Source: Bimuria novae-zelandiae CBS 107.79
Lineage: Eukaryota > Ascomycota > Dothideomycetes > Pleosporales > Didymosphaeriaceae
Reading direction: 5' to 3'
DNA length: 64,000 nucleotides
NCBI GenBank assembly: GCA_010015655.1
Contig: ML976658.1
Location: 1,580,843-1,644,842 of the forward strand
This document shows positions 1-10,217 of this stretch, piece by piece. Under the pieces are notes generated by a model. It was not told the DNA's origin and ran no database searches. It saw only the letters and a list, made by a program, of their open reading frames with translations. Position 1 is the first letter of the stretch; the number at the start of each line of letters is the position of its first letter. A program made the position numbers and the translations under genes.

Positions 1-2293
1 TCTATATGTGATAATTAGACCGAGAAAGGCACCGATTGGCTCAATTCACCGTGCCAAGATTGTACCAAAATACCAGTAATTACCGTAATTACGACGGTAA
101 TACCGGGATGGCTCGAAAATTACGGTAATCCAACAACCCTAATCCTCCTCAAGCCTCCCGGAGCAAGCACCCGGAGCGGGCCGGGAAAGCACCCACTTGG
201 GGCTGCACTAGAATTCGAGCCGTTGAATTTTAACATGGTTCCCTCAGACACGCGCAATAAGGTTCAAGGCACCAAACGGCGGACTCCCTAAACGTATCCA
301 TTGGCTTTCATAGCGTTGTTACAGGGAGTACTCATAGCACACAATGTACGTACCTTGTAGCACGCCTGAGGCTATCGTAAAGAATCTTCACTCTTAGCGC
401 CAACTGGGATCCACAATGGTTCTCTGTCAGCTAGCGGTGTCGTATTTTTGGCTCCTCTATAACGACTCCATCATTCTCACCTGTAACGCGCCATTTCGTT
501 TTCGCAGCGGCGAGGGCATGTCTTCTGCGCATAGAGGTGGTTGATCCTACTTCTCCGAGGACCGGCTCATCCGGAGCTTGTGCCAAGCCGTCTCCCCGAT
601 CCACATCGGCCAGGCCCCTTTGTAGTAAGCGGACGTCATCCCGACGGAATTTCCCCTCTCCGCCTTCCAGATCATGAGATGGTTGGAGGTCCTTTGGAGG
701 AGAGTAGTGAGGTACTCAGCTGACTTCATCGCGCTTTGAGGTGTTCCCCAACAACAATTATCCCGTTTGGCCACACTCGTGGGGGGGTACATCGGATCAA
801 TGTCGTAATTCGATGTGCGAATTACTGTTATCTAGGATTCCCAATCCCGCTAGGACGATGATCATATCACAAGGAGGACCCATTGCTCTTGGCCATGAAT
901 CTGCATTGAGACGCAGGGGTCAACATTTGGGGACCTATGGCGTAAAGAGTTTAGGACGCTAAATTTTGTCGGCGGACGACTTTATAGAGTATGTTGGCCG
1001 TTCCTCCACCTACCAGGAATTTTACCGTACGATCCAACTCTGCGATGCCGGTGGTTGGATGGCTGTCACTCTTCATGGCAACGACTAGCCGGAAGTCCAG
1101 CATTCACCTGAGGTGTGATGCATAAATCACAGACGAAGCCATTCACGCTGCGGAAGATGCAGAGTGCGCTAGTGTCGCTTACCAGGGTGATCGATGAACG
1201 GACCGACTCTTGGTGAGCTTGTGGGGCTCGGATGTGTTCCAATAGAATTTGTCCAAGATCGCCACTGCGGGATTGATGAAAAATAAGCTATATCGCCTCC
1301 GACTTAACGACGCCACACTCCGTGAGGTTGTGTGTTTCTCTAGACTTCGTCGAAACAGACGGGGAACACGAACCATCTGGTTTAGTCAAGATAATGTATT
1401 GAACAGAGAACTTTGAGTCAAAGACCCAGCAGGGATCTCGGGCTGTGGGGAACCTAAATATAGCTCGCCCTTCTTACAACGCATCAACAAGGGTCTGTCT
1501 GATATGTTACGTGGTCGCGGCGTTAGCGCATGCACTCAAGAACTCGGGGTACATTGGGAGCAAAAGGGGGCATTGATCGATGGTGTAATAAATCACCTGC
1601 ATGAGTGGACAAATTTCGCAATTGCTCGCACCGACCCATTGGGCTGGAATGCGACCTCCTCACAAGCGCTGAGCTTCACCCGGGGTGCTTTAGGGTTTAA
1701 AAATGCGCCCATCAAACAGCGCGGAGCCTTCCACGTGCTTCGAATAGGCTCATTCCATCTGCTAATCTCAGACCCTTGCGCTAGGTCAGAGATCATGGGC
1801 TCTACGGCATAGGAATGCTCCGACGGAGGACCCCTTTGTGCCCCGGCTTTGTCCGCGCTTAAAATTCAGGACAAAGAATATTGTTCTCGCGCCGTTACTT
1901 CCATCCGTGGAACGTTCGAGCACAATAACATTGTTACAGCGCGTTGTGCGCGCGCAACAGTAAGGTATCACCATTGTGAACGCGGAAGTCGCGAATGCGC
2001 ACTTGCTACTTGAGCCAGCCCATTCTGTGCGCCGCTGGAACAGGGCCATGAAACGAACAGTCCAGCTGCGAGACGAGACGAGCAGGGTTTTGATCTGCTT
2101 GGAAAGGAGTCGATTGGATCCTCCGACTCGGATCGCCGCGGTCAACAGATTGACTAGGTCTCTGAACTCCAACCGCATCAGCGCACACAAAGCAGACATC
2201 GTACACACGATGGAAACGCCGACGTGATCACCACGGATGCAGATCGACAGGGTCTCTGCGATTCCACTTCATCTCAATTATTCTGTGAGCCCC
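1..2293. other. No supported gene; possibly decayed sequence
   Basis: No reading frame here shows a recognisable domain, a convincing start or fungal splice signals. Base composition is ordinary, unlike the AT-rich transposon island downstream. Open stretches near 741-962, 1504-1812 and 1976-2227 are interrupted by stops when extended and match nothing I know. A short AT-rich stretch near 80-145 contains inverted copies of ATTACCGTAAT. The region may be decayed coding DNA or ordinary intergenic sequence. Confidence 0.4.
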
Positions 2294-2550
2294 GCGAAGA
2301 ATAACGCCGAGGACGGTCTTCGTGGGTTTGATCCTCAACTGAAACTTCAGTAGATTTGCGAAGCCTCAGTAGATTTGCCTTGGAGAAATTACGCCGGAGA
2401 CGGGTCTCATGGGTTTTGATCTCCAATCTCGCGAAGGCCATTACGCAGGGAACGGCGCCCGCGAGTATTTTCCCATTGATTCTGCATGCGTTGTGGTTCA
2501 AATTCCACAGTGCGATTACTCCGAGAACGCGCTCTGTGTAGTATCCCTCC
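2294..2550. repeat. Degenerate repeat, about 45-bp units
   Basis: Four diverged units begin near 2294, 2382, 2431 and 2509. They share a core resembling ATTACGCCGGGAACGG followed by a TC/TTTGAT-rich tail. A 12-bp direct repeat, CAGTAGATTTGC, occurs at about 2348 and 2367. Spacing between units is irregular, so this is an old scrambled repeat, not a clean tandem array. Confidence 0.35.
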
Positions 2551-2809
2551 TCTTCAAGGTTTTTATTTTATCAAAATCTTGATATTCTTGATTTAAAAGT
2601 ATATTAAATCTTTTCTGCAATGCGATGCAATGCGATGCGTGATGTTGCCTTCCTTCCCTATCTGGAGAGGAAAGCGCGTTCACTGTTCGCACTATCCCTA
2701 GAACGAGCTAGTGCGCTATCACCTTCCCCACAGAATTTGGTGAGCCTCAACACCATCCAGTCACCTCACGACACCTTGCTCGCTTCGCATTCTGCAGCAT
2801 TAACATGCC

Positions 2810-5078
2810 ATGACCAAGCGACCTCGCGAAGCATCTGCTGCGGGGGCGCCTGATTCGACCCACGGCAATGGCGACAATGATGGCCGAGACGGCTCGGCAG
2901 TGAAGAAGCCCCGAACGTTCATGGCCACTTTGGTACGTACGAGCACTACATAGCCCTGTGTGTTACTCCAGGATGGACAATGCAACATGTGCATGAACAC
3001 TGCATATTCTTGTATGTCACTGCAGGGTGTCAAATACAATTTGCGCGGGACCTAACAAACCTGTCTTGGCTGACTCTGTCTGCAACAGGCTTGTGATATC
3101 TGCCGAGCAAGAAAGACACGATGTGACGAGGACCGACCCAAATGTGGGTACTGCAAGGTCTTGAACCTCGAGTGTACATACCAAACACCGCGGCCTACCA
3201 AGTAAGGGAGCAATGGACCGGCAGTCGAGCTGCATCCTCACATGAGAAACAGGAAGGATCAATCAATGACAGTTGCCATAAATGCTATCAGACGACTCGA
3301 GGCGAAGGTAGAAGATCTCACCACGGCTCTAAATTCTAGCCGACTTCCACCATCTACGCCAGATCAGCACCTAGCACAGGACCACAGGTCACCGTTCACT
3401 GTCAACTCGCATGCAAGTCCGGGAATGTCCTATTCCTTTCCACAGCATCGCAGTCCCCTAGGCGTTGTAGGCTCTCTATACACCACCTCGACTTCCGGGA
3501 GAGCACCGCAAACTGTTCCGGAGGCTCCTAGAGCAGTTCAGCTCTCGTTCAGTCAGCATGGAGTCACGTTGTGGCCTGCCATTGCGGAAATGCTTCCTGC
3601 AGACTTCATTGCGGCCCGCAAAGCGCTACCCAGGAATTATGTTGTGGACATCGAGAGTCATCGACACCCGTTACCCATCCACATTGATCTTCCTGCTGAG
3701 TACAGCGGTACGTATTGGCTGACAAGACTCCCACTATCGGTTATCAAAGGTCTAGCCGAGGCTTATTTTGCGGTATTTCATCGAAACACACCTGTTCTCG
3801 ACAAGTTTCAGTTCTTCTCTAGCACTTTGAATGCTGCAATCGACAGCGATTTCGGGTATGACGTGGAAACCTGTCTAGTCTTGATTGTTCTCGCACTTGG
3901 ATGCCTTGCCGTCAGAGCCTACGAAGAGGGGGATTTTGCGCTCCCTTCACGAATGCCGTCCAACGTCAATGGATTCGTAAGACCGGACTGGTATGAGCTG
4001 ATTATCGATGATCCATCGGGTCTCAAGTTCTTCAATGAAGCACGACAGCGTCTCGGATTCATCACGAGCCAAAATGACCTGCAGAGCGGACAATTTTACA
4101 TGCTTTGTACCTTATACTACGCCCAAATCTTACGCCCGATTGATTCATGGACAACGGTCAATCGCGCTGCCCTATGTTGTATCAGTATGTTATCGCGGGC
4201 AGAGTCGATCGACTTTGACGACTGGGAAGGCGATATGCTTTCGAGATTGTTTTGGAACACGCTCATGTACGAGACAATCATCACGCAAGAACTCGGTCTT
4301 CCGAGAAGCGGTTTACTCGATCACGAAGCGGATATACCGATTCCGAAGTTTACAGCCTGCCCGAGACCCAAGACATCAATATCTAGACCTCTCGTTGATG
4401 AAGATGACTCGTTCTTCAACTTCCACTTTCTTGCTCAAGCCGCTCACCGCATCATACTCACTCGTATAAGGCATGTCCATGGTTTGATTCGCTGCATGCC
4501 TGTTACTAACCAACACTAGGCGCAACCTCTACTCTTTTGCGGAGAAAGAGGCACATCCTAGCCCTACCTTGACTACCGAAATGCATCACCAGCTCGAGCA
4601 ATGGCGTTCCAACCTGCCGCCGTCTTTACAGTTCACCGATAATGAGGATGCCGACATCTATTCGAGCCCCGCGCATGTTATTGCAAAAGCCATGCTGCGA
4701 AGCCGGTTCCGGGTCGCGAAGTTTCATATCGGAAGACCGTTTCTCTACAAAGCTCTTCACGCACCAGAGTTCACGACCCAGAGCGAGTACGATGAGGTCA
4801 GGAAGGGTTTAGAGGGTGCAATGTACTGGCCGACGACGATGGGCTTGTGTGCTCAAATGAAAGCTGCATTGCCTATCAAATTCGGATGGTGCTCACAATG
4901 CTTCGGTCAGATCCTCCTTTTCAACGCGGTCGCACGTTCGCCAAATCCTAATTTAAGGGCAACTCTGCCGGAAGGATGGGAGAACTGGGTAGGCATCATG
5001 ATGGAGCTAATTGAAAGTTGCGCCCGCGAGAGCCCTGGAATAACAAAGGACTACGAGTTGCTACAGTTGTTGCGATGA
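2810..5078 (+). CDS. Zn2Cys6 fungal transcription factor
   Basis: Predicted 670-residue nuclear regulator. Exons are 2810-2932, 3089-3201, 3253-4470 and 4520-5078. The ATG at 2810 is chosen because an ATG five bases upstream stops at once. Exon 2 carries a complete binuclear zinc cluster with Cys at residues 43, 46, 53, 60, 63 and 70 (CX2CX6CX6CX2CX6C), preceded by a basic KKPR stretch. A short coiled-coil linker (IRRLEAKVEDL, about residues 91-101) follows, as in dimeric regulators of this class. The remainder resembles the fungal-specific middle homology region, ending at a plausible Leu-rich C-terminus. The third intron fits only as a GC-AG intron (AAG|GCATGT ... CACTAG) with branch site TTACTAAC; this preserves phase. 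Target genes are unknown. It lies 252 bp left of the transposon nest. Confidence 0.85.
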
Positions 5079-5330
5079 ATGACGCTGGACATTCAGATGT
5101 CTATCCAGAAGAGTCACAACTTGCCATCAGCCTTCGGAATCCGACCAGCGCGAGACCGACGCAGCATAAGGCTGAGCGGCAGCACCGGCACGTATCTGCA
5201 GGCCACGTAACACTGACATATTCAATCCTCAACATAGCTGGCGGTCCGAGCGATAGCGCGTAACATACTCAGCGAACCCAACTCATCGCTACTGCGGAAG
5301 ATGGCGGGAGGACCGGTCGTGGATTACATA

Positions 5331-5356
5331 CCGTATCTTGGCAGTCAGTGCACGCC
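5331..5356 (+). repeat. Tn3 left terminal inverted repeat
   Basis: 26 bp beginning CCGTATCTTGG, preceded by the target duplication TA. It pairs with 27037-27062 with one C/T mismatch. Confidence 0.9.
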
Positions 5357-5387
5357 TGCAGTCAGTGCACGCCTGCAGTGCACGCCC
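5341..5387 (+). repeat. Tn3 subterminal direct repeats, 17 bp
   Basis: Two perfect copies of GCAGTCAGTGCACGCCT (5341-5357 and 5358-5374) are followed by a 13-bp partial copy. They overlap the terminal inverted repeat. Subterminal direct repeats in this position commonly serve as transposase-binding sites; that role is inferred here. Confidence 0.8.
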
Positions 5388-6109
5388 GACGGTATCAACA
5401 CCAAACTTCGCGACAACATAACTCCACCAATATGGATCCGATTGACGCTGCAATTACAGAAATCGAATCGCTGGAACCAGGAGAACACTATACATATACG
5501 AAAATAGCAGAGAAGTTTGGTGTTGCAAGGTCTATATTATCGCGTAGGCACCGACGCGTAACGCGTACGCGTAAAGAGGCCGATAAGAATTATAGAAATC
5601 TCCACGAACACTAAGAGAGAGAGCTTATATAATATATATTAGAGCTCTATAAGCGTAGCCTACCTTTTATATGCCTAATAGTTAAAAACTTTATGTCTTT
5701 TATTACGCGTAAGAAGGTTTTTATAAGCTAAGTTAATTACTTTTTATAGCGTAATAAAAGCTCCCTTATAACACGCTAGTTAATAGGCCTTAATAAAAAT
5801 TACTATAACGCTAATTTAGTAAGTAATTATAAGCTCTATTATTAACTTCTTTATAAAAAAATTATAAAATATAACGTATGACGTGGTTCACCACCGAGCG
5901 GGCTAACCCTACCAAGCGGGCCAACTTTGCTAAATGTAGCCTACCTCTAGCTTATACTATAATGCTATTACAACATAACGCGTAATAACCTTATACTAAA
6001 AGTACACTATAGCTTACTATCTAAGCTATAATTAAAGATTATAATAAAAGTAAAAAACGTATTATTATAGCCTTTAGCGTGCCTTAAATAATAATATAAT
6101 AATAATACT

Positions 6110-6558
6110 TGTTACGATCCAAAAGTCGACGGTGGGACGGAGAGCCTTATGACGGCATCCGGGCCCCACCTCAGGCTTACGTAACGTCCCAGGCTGTCCC
6201 AGACGCCAAGACCATAGGACACCGTGGGACCACGTGACCCTGGTCACGTGATGTCCCAGGAAATCCCATGGGATCCCACGGTTCCGGGTTATGGGACATC
6301 GTGGGATTCTATAGGACAAGGAGGATATATATACAGGACAGTTTTCCTTTGTTATGCTCCTTATAGTTAACTTATATATCTTTTATGCGAGTACGTTTTC
6401 TTATATAGACTAATAGTTATCTTACTTTATTATAAGATTAAATTATCTAGCCTCGCGCTAAGTGTCGCATTAACTTATATTATTAAATAATTTATAAAGT
6501 ACTATAATACCTTACTACCCTAACCTAGATTAGAACAAGGTGTAAGAGCTTTATAATA
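6110..6558 (+). repeat. Gypsy A 5' LTR (449 bp)
   Basis: Begins TGTTACGATCC and ends TTATAATA (ancestral TTATAACA). The first half is crowded with GGGAC and GTCCC motifs in both orientations and two CACGTG palindromes. The last part closely resembles the Gypsy B LTR, so the two families share their R-U5-like end but not U3. Confidence 0.9.
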
Positions 6559-8135
6559 CTTTAACTACCCTATAGTATAATAATAAGACCTAATTTAACT
6601 ACTACAGCCTTAGCACCTAAGGAAAAGACTTTAAGAAAAATAGTTATTAAATAAGTAGCTTAGATAGCCTAGCTATAAGAAATTATTAACTAGATAAGCA
6701 AGAAGATAAGCAAATAGGAAGATATAAAATATTAACTAAAAGTCTTAAAACCTAAACCCTACTCTAGGAAGGGCTATCTAGGAACGTTCCTAACCTAGAT
6801 AGAACTATTTATCTACTATAACCTAGGAAAGTTCGACATGGAGCAAGACAAGATCTTAGTTACCTATATAAATATACAGGATAAAGTAGCTATATAGGCT
6901 AGGCTAATAATTAATAACTTCTTTAAGTATAACAAACTAGAGAATTATACTTTAGACGCTACTAAGGACGTCTTTAAAGACTAGGAATCTTTTTATAAGG
7001 CTATAAAAGGGATATTTAGCACTATTAATAAAGAATATTAAGCTAAAATACGCCTTTAACGCCTGCGTTAGGAAAGATCTATAGTACTCTATATATTAAA
7101 GTTTAAATAGATCGTGGCAGAACTTAATAGATAGGAAGAAGCCCCGCTTATAATTACCTACTATAATAGACTAAAAGAATTAGTTAAAGATAAACTAGTC
7201 TACTAAGGAAAAGCGGACGATCTAGAAAAGCTTATTAATAATGCTATTAAAGTAGACAATCGCCTATATAAATAAAAGCTAGAGAAACAGCATGGCACCT
7301 AACTACTCTCCAGAAAAGAAAACAACGCTAGACCCGTCAGAAGAGATTGGGATGGAGATGTTATCATAACCAACGAAGCCCGATGGTACAAAAAGAGAAG
7401 TGGCAAGGGAAAACAGCCGTACAAGCTAAAAAAAGGCTACTAGGGCAAGAGCGGCGTCTCGCAGGAAGAGCGAGAACAGAGGTTTAAGGACAAGACCTGC
7501 CTCTAATGCAGTAAATAAGGCCACTTCGCTAAGGACTGCGAAGGTTAGGAGATTAAGGCTAATATAACTAACCTCCTATGAGTAGCTATAGCCACCCTTA
7601 CGCTAGCAGAAGCGGAGGAAGTAGATCTTACATAAGAAATCCTAGAACTAGCAAAAAAATAGGGGGAGGAACGAAAAACCCTCTATAAATATTAGATCTT
7701 TTAGTAACTAGTAGATAACACCTGCTAGATATATAATAGCACGCTATATTACTCGTCTTAGTGTAAGATAAAGGTAATTATTTAAGGACTATATATATAG
7801 GATGCTTATTAGCTTGCTAAAAAGTTATAAGGACCCCCGAAGCAGTACCTACGTCAGGTTATAATACAAGAATAATATATACATGCCAAGTAGTAGCAGT
7901 GCACACGAAAAGGATACTAATAATATTCTAAGACTAGAGTTAAAGCCTCTTATTTTCTAAGAGGCTTAGAATATTATAGACTTAGAAAAGACTAGTGCAG
8001 CGTACCTAATAACTACTATAAATACTTTTTAGCCTATTAGGCTAAGTACTATAAATAGAACGGCTAGTATTAATGCTTTAATATTACCTATAAAATACAT
8101 AGGTAATAGAAATTTAAAACAGGCTGGTTCCCTTA

Positions 8136-8587
8136 TGTTACGACCACGAACCCCACAAGGATGAAGAAGCCAGACAATTACGCTAAGAGAGTAATTGTTA
8201 ACGAAGTAGCAGAGTTAACGGGACCTAATAGGGCGCGGGGCAGCTTAGTCAGCAGTCACGTAACAAAGTCCCGCATAAAAGGAAGTCCCATAGGACTACC
8301 GTAGTCCCTGGGACTACAGGGCCTTGGCGGGACTACGAAGAAGGAATAGGCTAGTATATAGTATGGCGACTTTCCTATTATTGTTTCCTTTCTTGTAGTT
8401 AACTTATATATCTTCTGTGCGAGTACGTTCTCCTATACAGACTAATAGTTATTTTATTTATTATAAGATTAAATTATCTAGCCGCGCTAAGTGTCGCATT
8501 AACTTATACTACTAAATAATCCGTGAAGCACCACGATACCTTACCGCCCTAACCTAGATTAGAATAAGGTGTAAGAGCCTTATAACA
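8136..8587 (+). repeat. Gypsy B 5' LTR (452 bp)
   Basis: Begins TGTTACGACCACGAACC and ends CCTTATAACA. It contains several copies of GGGACTAC or its complement in the U3-like half. The same sequence after both LTR families (CTTTAACTACCCTA) probably contains the primer-binding site; the primer is not identified. Confidence 0.9.
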
Positions 8588-9616
8588 CTTTAACTACCCT
8601 ACGGTATAATAGCAGGACCTAGTTTGACCACTACAGCTCCGGCACCTAAGGAAAAGACCCTAGGAGAGATGATTATTAAACAAGCGGCTTAGATAGCCTA
8701 GTTACAGGAAATTATTAACTAGATAAGCGAAAAGATAAGCTAATAGGAAAATGCGAAACATTAACTAAAGGTCCTAAAGCCCGAACCCTATTCAGGAACG
8801 GGTCACCCAGGAACGTTCTTAACCTAGATAGAACTATTTATCTGTTATAACCTAGGAAAGTTTAATATAGAATAAGACAAGATCCTAGTTACCTATATAA
8901 ATATGCAAGACAAGGTAGCCGCGTAAGCTAGACTAATAATTAACAATTTCCTTAAGAATGGCAAATTAGAGGATTATAGTTCAGACGCCACTAAAGACGC
9001 CTTTAAGGACTAGGAGTCTTTTTGCAAGGCCATGAAAGGAATATTTGGCACTATTAATAAAGGATATTAAGCCGAAATACGCCTCTAGCGCCTACGTTAG
9101 GAGAAATCGGCGGTACTCTATATACTAGAGTTCAAACAGATCATGGCAGAACTCGAAGGATGGGGAGAAGCCCTACTTATAATTACCTACTATAATAGAC
9201 TAAAAGAATTAGTTAAAGACGAATTAGTCCACTAAGGAAAAGCAGACAACCTAGAAGAACTTATTAACAATGTAATTAAAGCAGATAATCGCCTGTACAA
9301 ACGTAAGCTAGAAAAATAGCATAGTACTAGGCTACTTACTAGAAAAGAGAATCGATCCAGGCCCGCAAGAAGAGACCAGGACAGAGATATCATCATAACT
9401 AATAAAGCCTAATAGTATAAAAAGAAGAACGGTAAGGGAAAACAGCCGTATAGACTAAAGAAGGGTTACCAGGGCAAGAACGGCATCTCGTAGAAAGAGC
9501 GAGAACGGAGGTTTAAAGATAAAGCCTACCTCTAATATAGCAAGCTAGGCCACTTCGCCAAAAACTATAACGATTAGGAGACTAAGGTTAATACGACTAA
9601 CCTCCTACGAGTGGCT

Positions 9617-9713
9617 CAGGAACACCAAAATCGTGATTCCACCCACACGACCGTGTGGGGGGTTCCTGTAGTATGAAATTGTTCGCCTGAACAAGCTGAT
9701 TACTAGAATCACG
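9617..9713 (+). ncRNA. Candidate HDV-like self-cleaving ribozyme at the 5' end of the SINE-like element
   Basis: Helices in order: P1 CAGGAAC (9617-9623) with GTTCCTG (9662-9668); P2 CGTGATTC (9632-9639) with GAATCACG (9706-9713); P3 9640-9648 with 9653-9661, one A.G mismatch; P4 TTGTTC (9679-9684) with GAACAA (9689-9694). P1 and P2 cross, giving the P1-P2-P3-P3'-P1'-P4-P4'-P2' nesting of HDV ribozymes. P1 is 7 bp, and P2/P3 and P3'/P1' abut without linkers, as in that family. The start of P1 coincides with the insertion boundary, where such ribozymes cut in R2 and related retroelements. Against it: P3 is much longer than the usual 3 bp, the first base is C, not G, and the candidate catalytic C (9703) could be tied up in a TAGTA/TACTA helix. 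Confidence 0.45.
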
Positions 9714-10217
9714 TTCTTTATCCGCAAAAAGCTGGCGCTGTTGCGATAAAGAGACCAAAAGCCAAGATGCAGAGTTTTCGCTCTGCCAAGACTTGGTCAA
9801 AACCTTTCACCCAAACTAAGTACCGCTCAGGCGACTACTACTACTTGTTCAAGCTTGAGGTTTTCCCCTACGAGGTTTTTACTCAAGGTACAAGGCAGCT
9901 TGCTAACTCGTACGAGGTCCTACTTCGTACGAGGTAGGGGGAGGAAGACAGTACGGGAGCAGAGCTACAAGGGCGAGGGAGAGAGGGGCAGAACAACAAC
10001 ACCCTCACAGATGAGGGCCGGCTACTATAGGTATCTAGGTGCCTGTAGTAGCAGGTAGACCTATTAAAGGGAGGATGGGCTATGTACAACAAGGCTACTC
10101 TGATGGTAGCCAGCCGGCAGGCACGAAATGCTTTCTGTAAATACAGCTTAGCACGTCCCCATGCCCCACGGGAGGCTAGAACGTTACGTTCCTGGACGTT
10201 AATCAATACTACTACTA
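9617..10217 (+). mobile_element. SINE-like non-LTR insertion, 601 bp, inside Gypsy B
   Basis: Bounded by perfect 15-bp direct repeats CTCCTACGAGTGGCT (9602-9616 and 10218-10232). The empty site is visible in the homologous part of Gypsy A near 7570. The length of the duplication and the short TAC-repeat tail just before the right copy fit target-primed retrotransposition, as for SINEs, truncated LINEs and other non-autonomous non-LTR elements. It lacks stops-by-RIP bias and keeps normal base composition, so it is young or low-copy. No long frame or Pol III A/B boxes are evident. The first 182 nt are densely structured. Confidence 0.8.
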
